From positions 32,564,217 through 32,628,216 of the forward strand of contig NC_133534.1 of the NCBI RefSeq assembly GCF_048544455.1: a stretch of 64,000 nucleotides of DNA, read 5' to 3'. This DNA is from Silene latifolia. Its lineage: Eukaryota > Streptophyta > Magnoliopsida > Caryophyllales > Caryophyllaceae. The notes below the pieces were generated by a model. The model was not told the origin of the DNA. It made no database searches and saw nothing but the letters and a program-made list of their open reading frames with translations. The stretch's first letter is position 1, and each line of letters opens with the position of its first letter. The position numbers were made by a program, and so were the translations under genes. Of the stretch, positions 40,298 to 50,810 are shown piece by piece.

Positions 40298-41386
40298 CTA
40301 CTTCCTTTGCTCCACGTAATCTCGGATTAGATGAGCTTTCTGTTGTACATGTCTAGACGCGACATAGTACTCGGACTCAGTCGTAGAATCTGCTGTAACT
40401 CTATGTTTGGAACTCTTCCAGCTGACTGCAGCGCCATTAAGAGTAAAAACGAATCCAGACTGAGATTTCGAGTCATCTCGATCCGTTTGGAAGCTAGCAT
40501 CTGCGTAACCGGTTGCGCATAGCTTTTGTTCGCCTCCATGAGTCAATGCCCAATCTTTAGTCCTCCGTAGGTACTTAAGAATGTTCTTGACAGTCATCCA
40601 ATGTGATTCACCTGGATGCTGTTGGAATTGACTTGTCATACTCAATGTATATGCCACGTCCGGACGTGTGCATATCATGGCATACATGATTGATCCTATA
40701 GCCGAAGCATAAGGAATCCGTGTCATGCGCGCTTTCTCTTCCGGTGTCTCTGGTGCCTGAGACTTGCTCAAATGCACCCCTGGAGCCATAGGAAGAAACC
40801 CCATCTTGGAGTTAGTCATGCTGAATCTCTCTAGAATCTTGTCTATGTAAGACTCCTGACTGAGAGATAACATCCGACGTGATCTATCTCGATAGATACG
40901 GATGCCCAAAATTCTTTGTGCCTCACCCAGATCTTTCATCTGGAAATGGTTCTTCAACCATACTTTTACCGAAGTCAAGAGAGGTATGTCATTCCCAATC
41001 AGGAGTATGTCATCAACATACAATATTAGGAAGACAATCTTTCTCCCACTCGACTTGATATATAGACATGGTTCCTCGACTGATCGAGTAAATCCATTGT
41101 CTTTTATCACTTGGTCGAAACGATGATTCCAACTCCTAGAAGCTTGCTTAAGTCCATTAATGGAGTCCACCTCGGATTTCATGGCCTCAAGCCATAGCTT
41201 TGAGTCGAAACTAGTCATGGCATCTTTATAGGTTGCGGGTTCACTACTCGTTAAGAGTAGAATGTCATCTATGTCATGTTCCTCGACCATACCAATGTAT
41301 CTGTCCGGAGGAATAGAGACACCCGACCTCCTAGGTTCCTCAGGAATATTAATCGCAGCCGGGATTGAAGGAACTGGTTCCTCCAA
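40298..41386 (-). pseudogene. Reverse transcriptase-RNase H of the nested copia, internally deleted
   Basis: The frame begins with the linker before reverse transcriptase (WLEAMKSEVDSI) and then jumps directly to GLKQASRSWNHRFDQ. The fingers and first catalytic Asp segment, normally more than 100 residues, are missing. The YVDD active site is present (FLILYVDDILLIGND). RNase H starts normally (ATGYADASF, STTESEYYVASR) but then skips its central catalytic part and shifts frame. The normal C-terminal tail is still readable in another frame at about 40205-40300. Two internal deletions make this polymerase dead. Confidence 0.82.
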
Positions 41387-41572
41387 TGGTTTCTCGGTAT
41401 TTGGTTCTGGAATCTCCGACAGGTCGAAGGTTCTATCACTCTTTGCATTCTCGAGAAATTCCTTCTCTAAGAATGTCGCACTAGCCGCAACAAGAACACG
41501 TTGTTCGGTTGGCGAATAGAAGTAATGACCAAGTGTTCCTTTAGGATAACCTATAAAGTATGTCTTGACCGA

Positions 41573-42418
41573 TCACGGGCCGAGCTTATCCTTGTGTCTC
41601 CACTTGACATAAGCCTCGCAGCCCCAAACCCGTATAAAGGACAAGTTAGGGACCGTTCCCTTCCATAGTTCATATGGAGTCTTGTCAACAGCTTTAGACG
41701 GACTTCGGTTAAGTATTAGAGCAACTGACAGAAGAGCATAACCCCATAATGAGTCAGGCAACACGGTGTGACCCATCATGGATCGAACCATATCAAGTAG
41801 AGTTCGATTTCTCCGTTCGGACACACCATTCAACTGAGGTATTCCAGGTGGAGTTAACTGTAAGGCAATCCTACAGTCTTTAAGGTGTTGATCAAACTCG
41901 TGAGAAAGATACTCGCCACCACGATCTGAACGTAGTGTTTTAATCTTTCTACCCAATAGGTTCTGTACCCTATTCTGGTATTCCTTGAATTTCTCAAAGG
42001 ATTCACTCTTGTGCTTCATTAAGTAGACATAGCCATATCTACTTAAATCGTCCGTGAAAGTGATGAAATACCTATAGCCTTCTCGTGCGGTGATTGACAT
42101 AGGTCCACATACATCCGTGTGTATGAGTCCTAATAGGTCAACAGCGCGCATTCCAACACCTTTGAAGGAAATCCGAGTCATCTTACCGATGAGATATGAT
42201 TCACACGTGCCAAATGATTGAAAATCAAAGGCCGAGATAGCTCCATTCTGTATGAGTTGTTTAACGCGTTTCTCATTAATGTGTCCCATACGGCAGTGCC
42301 ATAGACACGTTTGATCTTTGTCACCAACCTTTAACTTCTTATTCATTACGTGTAATATTTCGGTGGTCTGATCTAAAACATAAATTCCATTCATGGAGAC
42401 TGCCTTGCCATAAATCAT
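41573..42418 (-). CDS. Integrase of the nested copia
   Basis: 281 codons with the zinc-binding region LWHCRMGH and the catalytic core GLIHTDVCGPM, LRSDRGGEYLS and NGVSERRNRTL, so Asp, Asp and Glu are present. The second Cys of the zinc finger is replaced: the usual CxxC is CESY. The C-terminal part ends at KWRHKDKLGP before a stop. It would insert cDNA into the host genome, but loss of a zinc ligand and the broken flanking frames argue against function. Confidence 0.82.
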   Translation of the reverse strand: MIYGKAVSMNGIYVLDQTTEILHVMNKKLKVGDKDQTCLWHCRMGHINEKRVKQLIQNGAISAFDFQSFGTCESYLIGKMTRISFKGVGMRAVDLLGLIHTDVCGPMSITAREGYRYFITFTDDLSRYGYVYLMKHKSESFEKFKEYQNRVQNLLGRKIKTLRSDRGGEYLSHEFDQHLKDCRIALQLTPPGIPQLNGVSERRNRTLLDMVRSMMGHTVLPDSLWGYALLSVALILNRSPSKAVDKTPYELWKGTVPNLSFIRVWGCEAYVKWRHKDKLGP

Positions 42419-42453
42419 ATTGTGTAATGAGAAAATGCAAGAATTATTCTCTA

Positions 42454-42867
42454 TTACAAATGAAAAACCAAGTTTATCAAGTGCAGAAACTGAAATAATG
42501 TTCTAGAAAGACTGGGTACATAATAGCAGTTATATAAAAATAACTCAAATCCGCTAGGAAGCTGGATCACGTATGTTCCCCTCGAGATGGCAGCCAATCG
42601 TGCTCCATTCCCGATACGCAGGTCCACCTCACCCTTTACGAGGGGTTCGATGTTCCGGAGCCCTTGCACATGATTACACAGATGAGAACCACAACCAGTA
42701 TCTAGTACCCAAGTTCCGTAATTTGCGTGGTTAATCTCAATCATATGAATAAAAGTTGAAGAAGAAGACATACCAACAGGTTTAACGCGACCTGCTTTTA
42801 TGTCCTCATGATAAACAGGACATGTACGCCTCCAATGCCCAGTCTTGTGGCAGTGATGGCATTCCAT
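42454..42867 (-). pseudogene. Zinc knuckle and protease of the nested copia
   Basis: The stretch opens with CHHCHKTGHWRRTC, a CX2CX4HX4C knuckle, and then has the retropepsin motif WVLDTGCGSHLC and the segment LFLYNCYYVPSLSRTL. It ends at a stop near 42454, where the frame shifts before integrase. The protease would cleave gag-pol; the active-site Asp-Thr-Gly is intact, but the open frame is too short to be joined to its neighbours without frame changes. Confidence 0.78.
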
Positions 42868-42910
42868 GTTATCATTCTTGCTCTTTGTCGTGCCTGATGA
42901 GGTGCTCGAC

Positions 42911-43687
42911 TCACCAGTCCACTCTTACCGATCCCGACTTCTTAAACTTGACACCCTCGCTAGGTCCGGCGAGAACTTTGCCCTTATCCTTGCCCTTGTT
43001 TGACACAACGAGAACATCCTGTTTAAGGCTCCCACTAAACTTCATGTCCTTCTCGGTGCATACGAGAAGGGAGTGTAGTGCGTGAGGACTTTTCTTCAAA
43101 TCATTCATATAGTAATTGGCTCTAAAGAGCGCAAAACCATCGTGGAGTGAATGAAGCATGCGGTCAATCACAATGTTCTCGCTGATTTTACAATCAAGCG
43201 TCTCCAATTTCTCGACATTCTCAATCATGCTGAGAATGTGTTGGCTAACCGGTTGGCCCTTCTGGAGTTTCGCCTCAAAGAAGCGACTGGTAAGCTCATA
43301 GGTCACGATTCTCGGTGCTTTCGAGAATTCCTTAGTGAGCGTAGTGAAAATCTTGTTTGCACTTTGGGCTATGAAGCGTTTCTGCAAATTGGGTTCCATT
43401 GCAAAAATGAGTACGTTCTTTACCGCACCCGCTTCCATGGCGAAATCGTTATACTTGTCGATCTCGTTAATTCCAGCCGTGGGGCCTGGGTTTGGTGGGA
43501 TGGGCTCGATCGGATATTTGAGCTTCCCATCAGCAATGGCGGCATTCCGTAATGCCGCCTCCGTCCGCGGGTTAGATCCATCATTTTTTGGTCGAGTAGA
43601 TCGATTCATCCGATCCATGAAGATCCGAAGCCAGGACTCACGGTCCAATGTGACACTTGGCATTGGGTCGTTAGTAGGACCAGCCAT
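42911..43687 (-). CDS. gag: Gag of the nested copia
   Basis: 258 residues from an ATG (MAGPTND). The middle region (FAMEPNLQKRFIAQSANKI, TYELTSRFFEAKLQKGQPVS, ILSMIENVEKLETLDCKI) matches the UBN2 family gag of Ty1/copia. It ends just before the zinc knuckle, which starts 44 bp further on in another frame (42454-42867), so the original gag-pol frame is broken near 42900. The leader between primer site and ATG is unusually long, almost 2 kb. Confidence 0.82.
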   Translation of the reverse strand: MAGPTNDPMPSVTLDRESWLRIFMDRMNRSTRPKNDGSNPRTEAALRNAAIADGKLKYPIEPIPPNPGPTAGINEIDKYNDFAMEAGAVKNVLIFAMEPNLQKRFIAQSANKIFTTLTKEFSKAPRIVTYELTSRFFEAKLQKGQPVSQHILSMIENVEKLETLDCKISENIVIDRMLHSLHDGFALFRANYYMNDLKKSPHALHSLLVCTEKDMKFSGSLKQDVLVVSNKGKDKGKVLAGPSEGVKFKKSGSVRVDW

Positions 43688-45022
43688 TTTGTTATTAGCA
43701 GTTTAAAAATCGTGTTCTACACTGAAAAAGAAAGAAAACAAAAACGAAATAAGCAACCCATCGAGGTGATTTAAGTCTATTTAAAATGTATTTTAACGTG
43801 TAGACTCAAGCACTTGCATAATTGATCTTCCTCAAGAATGATACAAGTGATCCCAAGACTCAATTTTCGTAAATTGATAAGCCAACTGTTTAGCTAATTC
43901 TTCCGTAAGAACTCTTGGTCGATAGATTTCCGTAAATCCTATCTATAGTCCACCATAATCACAGGATCGTACGAGTGACCATAGTGTTGAAATAAAATAG
44001 GTCAATCGGTTCCAACTTACCCGACGTAGAAGGGGTCATATTATGCCTACCGACGAAGAAGGGACTCATTGGAGTTTGACCTATAAAGACCATTCTCAAT
44101 TTTGGTTTATACGAGGAAGATCCCATCAACTTAATTTTAATTCATTTTAAGTGAACAAATAACTAGCGTCTGCGTGAATGAATTAATTTAGGTGATGGCT
44201 TATCATTGATCGTGTGACATGAGAATGTCAAAGAAAACTAACTCGTGACCTCTATATGTGTCAGTTTTCATGCAATAATTAGGTGGTTTGGTTTTTAGGC
44301 GGAAAATGATGCATATTATCGTTACGAAAAATAAATAAAAGAAGAATGCAATACGTAAATAAAATTTCTAGTGTGGCCTATCCTAGTAAAAGAACATAAT
44401 ACAACTTTGGAATCCACCGTTGGACCCGAAAAGCTTGTCTTGATGTTCCATCTTGATCCAAGTAGCGGGAGTGAGTATCCGGTCTCCATCTTTGGTCTTC
44501 TCAAAAATTAGAATTTAAAAATTTACAAATATAAACCTATTTACATTCTAAATACAAAAACCGCAATTACAAGTGAAAAATCCAAAACGGAGATACGAGA
44601 TCTCAAAATACAACCAAGACCGTGTTCCATCATTACGGTAACACGTTCTACTAAGGCCACACTAAGTTACAACTGTTTGTAAAAATAAATAAATACGTAA
44701 TAAAAAGCATTCAAAACATTCAAAGACGATAAATAAAATGCATCAACTAAATTAAATTTATTCGTGACATAATTCCGTAATTATGTTAAATTATCCAAAC
44801 CACCAAAGATAATTAAAATTATATGACAAAACCGCTTCAGTCAAGTTAATTTTAATTCATGATAATCCGTTACTTTAAATACGCTTTAAAATAACTCAAT
44901 GGTACGTGTGTGAACCGTTTCACAATCATAGCGAGTGTACAATATCCGTATAAAGTACATATTAAGGCCAAAAGAAAATTTAAAGCAAAAAGAATAAATT
45001 TTCAAAGCTGCCAGAACAAAAT
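43688..45022 (-). other. 5' leader of the nested copia, noncoding
   Basis: Transcribed leader between the palindrome array and the gag ATG. No ORF or RNA gene was recognised. Its length is unusual for Ty1/copia and may include captured DNA. Confidence 0.55.
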
Positions 45023-45299
45023 CACTCGATCCAGTGGACAAAAGTGTTCGATCGAGGAACAAAAGAGCTCGATCGACTGAACTGCTAGTCGATCGAGAGG
45101 ATTGCCAAACAGAAAGTGCTCGATCGACTACACTGGAGGTCGATCGAGTACTTTTATTAGCAACACTGTTCGATCGAGTACGAGGAGGTCTCGATCGAGC
45201 AGTCAGGGTTTTAAAAGTGGTCGATCGAGTGCAGCAAGGACTCGATCGAGTAAAACAAGACAGAAAAACCACTCGATCGATTTAAAACTGCTCGATCGA
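45023..45299. repeat. Phased CGATCGA palindrome array in the copia leader
   Basis: Eleven intact CGATCGA cores start at 45049, 45070, 45090, 45121, 45141, 45171, 45192, 45222, 45243, 45274 and 45293, plus a degenerate one at 45027. Gaps are 22, 21, 20, 31, 20, 30, 21, 30, 21, 31 and 19 bp. Most are extended to CTCGATCGAG or GTCGATCGAG, and spacers are otherwise unrelated. The array sits between the primer site and gag. Confidence 0.9.
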
Positions 45300-45641
45300 G
45301 TACAAAAATTTCTGGAAAACTTAAAACCCTCGTGAAACAGTTTTTCAACACAAAACTTATTGCAATTTTGATCAAAACCTTGTAAAATTAAATCAACAAA
45401 TTGCAAAACATAAACATAAACATATTGCTATAATGATCGTGTAAAATAACAATATGCAACGGACAATAACCGTATCGTACCGTGTAAACACAAGACACGG
45501 TTATCAAAACACAAAAACGCAATGTGACCAAAAAAAAATTCTGCCGTGAGAAATAGGCTGATGCCGCACGGTTTTTAAGACAAAAACAAGATCGTTTCAA
45601 ATCGATTTATGAAAAATCACAATGAAAATTTACGTGGCCTC

Positions 45642-45653
45642 GCTCTGATACCA
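45642..45653 (-). other. Primer binding site of the nested copia
   Basis: The minus strand reads TGGTATCAGAGC two bases inside the 5' LTR; tRNA-Met type. Confidence 0.9.
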
Positions 45654-45655
45654 CT

Positions 45656-46644
45656 TGTAGGGTAATATCCGTATAAGACCCTCTAAATTTAGGATTATAA
45701 CGTAAATTTAGCATGTGAAATATTGTCATAAACGAAAAACAACAAAGAAACAATAAGGATTAAGAATCAACCTCGGGTCCTTTAAAATGCGGCGTAATGA
45801 ACAGAAATCAAAGTAGATTTCCTCCTAATCGTTGCACCCAAGACCGTCTGAGACTATGCCCCTTGTGCTAGAAAGTGCTCTCTAATTGACTTGCAATATT
45901 GAGAGAGTTTATGTGAGTGTTCTGATGAGAGATCTAGGTTTCAGAGAGAATTCTTCTCCAAAACCCTAGTTTTTCTGCAAATGATTATGCTTAGGTCAAA
46001 AGGAGAGAGGCTCTCTCCTTTTGTCTTGTTCGGCCAAACCGAGAGCCCAAGGGGAGGGAGTGGGCTTTCACTTCCTCCTTATTCTAACTCGTAGTTCAGC
46101 TCGAAATTACTAAAATGTATATGACGGGTTTTCAATTATAAATCGTCATCGGTTATCGGTTATTAACGTATCAACTAGTGACATGACTCAGTCGATATAT
46201 TAATACATGTCCGACAAAGACAATATTGTATAATTAAATAAATTCAATATACATTAATTAAATATAAATCGTTTATATTTAATTTACGAATTAACTGCTT
46301 AATTCGCCTTAGCCATTTTTATTTAATCCGTATTAAATAATTATCTCAACATCGCGTTTGACTAATTACTAGTCAATAACTCTGACTAACTGGTTAGTCA
46401 TATTAGGCATCAACATGACTGTATTTTCATACCGTCACATCTCTCAAACGTATCCTATAGGTGTGACTTTTAGGGACCAGTTGATCACCGCCATCTGTAT
46501 GACAATAACGTCAAACTTATCTAGCAAGCCAACCGTTATTGATAAACGTGGATCAACTGATAATAATACCAAAAATTATGCCCTTTGATCATTTTAGAGA
46601 TTTATAAGTCCTTGCACTAACTGTTAAGGACACCAACCCCAACA
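45656..46644 (-). repeat. 5' LTR of the nested copia
   Basis: 989 bp partner of 38337-39324, followed by gcgga. A perfect restart of Tat sequence follows at 46645. Confidence 0.9.
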
Positions 46645-46735
46645 GCGGAGGTGTCCAAAACAGTTGTGGGCACCCCGACGCATGTTTGTATCTAATGTAG
46701 AATAATCTAAGTTTTCCCATCAAAGTGCTCTTTTT

Positions 46736-47490
46736 TCCATAGTCGCCATCAAGAAACAGACGCCGGCTCACACTGTCATACCGACAAGAGCGGCAGTCTC
46801 TATCAAGAAGCCGACGCCGGCTCACACTGTCATACCGACAAGAGCGGCAGTCGTTATGAAGAAACAGACGCCGGCTCACACTGTCATACCGACAAGAGCG
46901 GCAGTCTCTATCAAGAAGCCGACGCCGGCTCACACTGTCATACCGACAAGAGCGGGATCGTTATGAAGAAGCGACGCGGCTCACACTGTCATACCGACAA
47001 GAGCGGCGGTCTCCATCAAGAAATATAGCGCGTCGTCTTGAGTCACCCCAAGTAGTAGACGTAACGGCAGCACCCCCGCAGGTGTGACGCCATCGCAGCG
47101 ATCACTCCAAGTGGTAGACGCCACGTAACACGCTATCAAGAAACCGACGCGGCTCACATGTCATACCGACAAGAGCGACATCGTTATGAAGAAGCGACGC
47201 GCTCACATCTGTCATACCGACAAGAGCGGCGGTCTCCATCAAGAAATATAGCGCCGTCGCAGTCACCCCAAGTAGTAGACGTAACGGCAGTCACCCCCAG
47301 AGGTGTGACGCCGTCGCAGTCACTCCAAGTGGTAGACGCCACGTAACACGCTATCAAGAAACCGACGCCGGCTCACACTGTCATACCGACAAGAGCGGCA
47401 GTCGTTATCAAGAAACAGACGCCGGCTCACACTGTCATACCGACAAGAGCGGCAGTCTCCATCAAGAAGCAGACACCGCGACAGTCACGG
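46736..47490. repeat. 54-bp tandem array of the Tat element, related to gag
   Basis: About nine copies of a unit containing GCTCACACTGTCATACCGAC and AAGAGCGGCAGTC. Intact monomers are 54 bp apart (for example 46766, 46819, 46873, 46927). A longer block with CAAGTAGTAGACGTAACGG is inserted at about 47009-47110 and repeated at 47230-47340, giving a ~220-bp higher-order repeat. The core matches Tat gag at 36184-36212 with about two mismatches in 27 bases. Several copies have lost single bases. Confidence 0.85.
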
Positions 47491-47905
47491 CCAGCGAAGT
47501 TTATTCCCGCAAAAGCAATCAAAATGCCTTAGAAACGTTGACCACAGTTGAGATACGCACTCTAAACTGCCTCGGCCAAGCCGAGGCGGAAACAAAAAGA
47601 GACGCTCAATTAATAACGTAAGAAGACAACTCAGATGAAGACAAGCAAAGACCTCGGCCAAGCCAGAGGCAAAGTGAAAACGCTAAAATGATGGCCGAGA
47701 CGCTCAACTATTGGCGCAAGAGTATGAAATAAAGCAAAGGCCTCGGCCAAGCCGAAGGCAAAAGAAATGAACTCTTATTAAAAATAATAACAGGTTACAA
47801 GTGAGGAGAATGCAGACGACGGCCGTCCCCGTAGGGGTAAGCCAAAACACAACCTACCAAAGTTGTACAAAATACAAGGAAAGAAAATCAAAAATTACAA
47901 ATATG
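47491..47905. other. Tat 3' region with CTCGGCCAAGCCGAG hairpins
   Basis: No gene is seen. CTCGGCCAAGCCGAG or close variants occur at about 47570, 47651 and 47742, each forming a 6-7 bp stem, roughly 80-90 bp apart. The rest is simple linker sequence downstream of the antisense gene. Confidence 0.6.
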
Positions 47906-48584
47906 TCATTTGAAGCGCCAAAAGATGGCAGGGAGGAAGGGCTTAATAATTGGCTCCCGAACAGCTGAAACTATCCGAGACGCCGGGTGAGCCTGGTGAC
48001 GACCGCCCGTCTCCCTATGCCTGTTCCGCTTACCATCGCGGCGGTAGCGCAGATCTTCTTCGGTGGGCAACCCAGCAGCTTTCTTAGCAGCCTCAGCTTC
48101 AGCAGCCTCAGCTGCCCTCATTTTCTCGGCTTCCTCCTTGGCCGCCTTAGCCTTCTCAGCAAGAGCTGCTTTCTCCGCGGCCGCCTCCTTCTCTATCCTC
48201 ACCCTCACCGCCTCCTTGGCCTTCTCCGCCACGGCCTTCTCCTTAGCTTCGAGCTTGTCATCAAGCAGCTCGTCAAACTTGCCCCACGGAAAGGAACCAT
48301 CAAGAGGGAAGAGCTCCCCAATCACTTCCCTGGCAGCTTCTTCGGCCAGATCCCGGAATTCGGCGCACATGTTAGGGAGCATGACGGTTTGGAGCATCTC
48401 AATGTCCTCCTCCTTTTGCCTGATGATGGCCTCTTTGCTCCGAATCACCTCCCCCTGGGCCTTAAACAGGTCCCTGGATTCATTCCTCTGCTGGAGATAG
48501 AGGTCGGCGTGCCTCTGAACAAGGTTACACTTCTCCAAAGAAGCCTTCGCAGCCTTCGGCCGCCGCGGCCTCGGCCTTGGCTCT
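47906..48584 (-). pseudogene. Coiled-coil tail of the antisense Tat gene, frameshifted
   Basis: About 225 codons rich in Ala, Glu, Lys and Arg, with long helical runs such as EKAKAAKEEAEKMRAAEAAE and a middle motif GELFPLDGSFPWGKFDELLD. It lies directly downstream of the previous part but in another frame, so either splicing or a small indel near 48580 separates them. No enzyme motif is present. Its composition and position match the C-terminal coiled coil of antisense genes in Tat elements. Confidence 0.55.
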
Positions 48585-48585
48585 C

Positions 48586-49073
48586 TCAAAGAAGGACCTC
48601 CTTTTCAGCGTCCTCCCTGAGTTTTCTCTCAGCCGAGAGCGCCTTCTCGGCATCTCCCCTAAGCTTCTGCTCATTGAGGAAATCCAGCTTCGCCGACACG
48701 GCCACCTGCTTGATGGCATTACGCTCAAAAACAGATTGAGCCACGGCCTTCTCCTGCTCTATGATACGAGCACCGGTCAGCTCGTTCCACCTCTCCAGCT
48801 CCTTGATCAGCTTCGTGCCTTCCACTATAAGCTGGGAGACGGAAGCCTTCTGGGATGAAGAGACAGTGGTGACATTTTGATCACCAGCCTGCAGCTGGGA
48901 GAGGGAAGCCTTCTGGGATGAAGCGACAATGGCGACGCTTTGATCACCAACCTGCAGCTGGGAGAGGGAAGCCTTCTGGGATGAAGAGTCAACGGTGACG
49001 TCAAGATCACCAGCCTGCACGGGGTTCTCCCCCACCTGCTGCCCAATGAGAGAGACGGCCGACAGCGGCTGAT
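48586..49073 (-). CDS. C-terminal part of the antisense Tat gene
   Basis: This frame follows the main antisense ORF after a 46-bp segment (49074-49119) that starts GTATGT and ends TTTTGTAG. It could be a very short intron or mark a frameshift. The product begins DQPLSAVSLIGQQVGENP and then carries three copies of a 22-residue repeat with SSQKASLSQLQ (48840-49005), which are 66-bp direct repeats in DNA. A Glu/Lys/Ala-rich helical region (EKEVLL end) follows that should form coiled coil. It stops at a TGA; similar helical coding continues in another frame at 47906-48589. Coiled-coil C-termini are usual for this family. Confidence 0.65.
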
Positions 49074-49119
49074 CTACAAAATTTAATGAAAGCATCAGTG
49101 TCAACACGCATTGACATAC

Positions 49120-50626
49120 CAGAGAGCCTGTCATCAGGAGCACCTAGTGAACCGGCTAAATTTGAGCCACATGATAGATCCGTACCATGCTTGGCCTTCT
49201 TGGCCGGAGGACGCATTTCCTTGCCAGCGGTAGAAGCTGTCTCCTTCCTCTTACGGACAAGGGGAGATTCCTCCGCATCAGAGTCCCCCCCATCAGTAAT
49301 ATCAACGATCTCCACCGTCTCCTTCTTAGGGGGGAGGATGGGAGGTGGAACCGGTGTCGACGCTTTCGCCGCCAAAGACTTTGTTGTCCGCGTCCGGCGC
49401 GCTATGCTGCTAACAACCTTCGCCTGGGCCTCCTCCATGTTCAAACCCTTCAGCTGTTGTTCCATGAGATCATTCGGCGACGTCCTGCGGTCATGGGCTA
49501 GAGCCTTGGGATGCAAGTTAGCAACTGTTTTATCTTTGTGCAGCCCCATTCTCCGGAGGATATTCTCAGACAGGTCCGGTCCAAAGTGGTCTGCGAAAGA
49601 ATCAAAGCAAGAGTTAAGTAGAATAAATAAATCGAAGTTCGAGAAACAGGAACATTGAGAACGGTGATGGGCCTCACACCGACCCCACTCACCCTGTGCT
49701 AGGGCCGGTATGAGGCCGACATGGCAAAGCGGCTCATCCTGAAGAATGATCTGCGTTGGGGGGATCCATCTTTTCGGCACCCCACTCTTGTCCACCTCAA
49801 AAAGTCTCATCGCCAGCTTCTCATCCTCCTTAAGAGGGACCTTGCTGGCATCCATTTTAAGCTTCTTCCGGGTGACCCATCTTTCATGCTCCGCCTTAGT
49901 CTCACACCGCAAATTAACTCGGTGCTGGAAGGAGCGGGGCAGCGGATAGTCATCCGGCACCTTAACGTACACCCACCGATCTTGCCAGTCCTTGCAAGAA
50001 GAAAGTTTGTCAACAGAGACATAACCCTGCTCCATTTGCACACTGTACCATCCGACGCGGCCAGAGATTGATGGTTTGAGATGATGAAGCCGGCGGAATA
50101 AATTCACCGTTGGGGCCTCTCCCTTGAAGAGACAAAGCCAGACAAAACCGATTATGGTCCTCATAGCCAACGGGTGCAGTTGGGCAACGGCAACGTTCAT
50201 GGCTCTAATGATGGCCATAACGTACTCATTCAGCGGAAATCGGAGCTCGTACTCCAAATGCCGCATGTATACGCCGGTGTAGCCCGGTGGAGGGCAACAG
50301 ACGGCCTGACCATGATCAGGGATAACAATTTTGTATCCCCTACCAAAGAAAAAATGACCCTCGAAAAGTTTCTCGCCGGAACAACTGGCGAGCTTATGGG
50401 TCCAAGCACGGTCAAGACGGACCTTACAGGCGTCGCCGTGATCCATAACGTACTGCCTCCCCTCATTAGGACGAGACCTTTCCGCATCATCACCAAAATC
50501 ATCACCAAAATCACCGACATCATCATCATCCTCCCATTCCTCCAGAATTTGAGGATCAACTTCAGGAGAAGGAAACCTAGGGCCCCCCGACGCAGGTTTA
50601 CTAGGTCCAGCATCAGCAGAAGACAT
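49120..50626 (-). CDS. Antisense ORF of the Tat element, Transposase_28-type domain
   Basis: The frame runs antisense to gag from an ATG (MSSADAG) at 50626. After an acidic N-terminus, residues ~70-210 show CPPPGYTGVYMRHLEYELRF, then PLNEYV, QLHPLAMRTIIGFVWLC and KGEAPTVNLFRRLHHLKP. This is the pattern of the Pfam family called putative gypsy-type transposon (Transposase_28), found as antisense genes in Tat-lineage elements. Function is unknown. A likely 102-bp intron (49591-49692, GTGAGT to CGCAG) interrupts it in frame. A Lys/Arg-rich stretch near the end (RKRKETA, PPAKKAKHG) could be a nuclear signal. A TATA box lies 185 bp upstream. The protein continues in 48586-49073 after a second possible splice. 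Confidence 0.8.
49591..49692 (-). other. Probable intron in the antisense Tat gene
   Basis: The minus strand begins GTGAGTGGGGTCGG and ends TTCTTTCGCAG, is 102 bp, U-rich toward the acceptor and a multiple of three without stops, so it does not break the frame. Sequence on both sides is hydrophilic coding, while the intron would encode an unlike Cys/Phe/Leu-rich patch. Confidence 0.65.
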
Positions 50627-50810
50627 GTTCACAACAATTACTAACAGAATAAAAGAAAATTTGTTTGTTTACCTTAAAGAAAAACACTCGCCGGATCAAA
50701 GACTCTGAAGATTAGAAGAAAAGAAAGCCCTTGAAAGTTTAGAGAGATGAAGATTTTGGAGAAAAATTTGAGAATATGAAATTGGTGGCCAAAATCACGG
50801 AAAAACTGCC

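Larger units (their letters stand above)
38337..46644 (-). mobile_element. Defective Ty1/copia element nested in Tat
   Basis: LTRs at 38337-39324 and 45656-46644, flanked by the 5-bp duplication gcgga (38332-38336 and 46645-46649). A tRNA-Met type primer site lies inside the right LTR, so the element runs right to left. Order: long leader with a CGATCGA array, gag, zinc knuckle plus protease, integrase, reverse transcriptase and partial RNase H. The polymerase has large internal deletions, so the element is defective. The left tip resumes with a ~970-bp noncoding tail before the 3' LTR. Confidence 0.92.

Noticed and set aside
45034-45335. Arg/Ser/Thr-rich ORFs over the CGATCGA array on both strands
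   Set aside because: The palindrome array gives RST/DR-like peptides in any frame; no start context or homology.
46736-47490. Possible CRISPR-like array because of regular repeats
   Set aside because: This is a plant TE; units are contiguous 54-bp tandem monomers without unique spacers.
47987-50644. Long plus-strand ORFs opposite the antisense Tat gene
   Set aside because: They mirror the Ala/Glu-rich minus-strand coding sequence and contain Ser/Ala/Leu-rich low complexity only.
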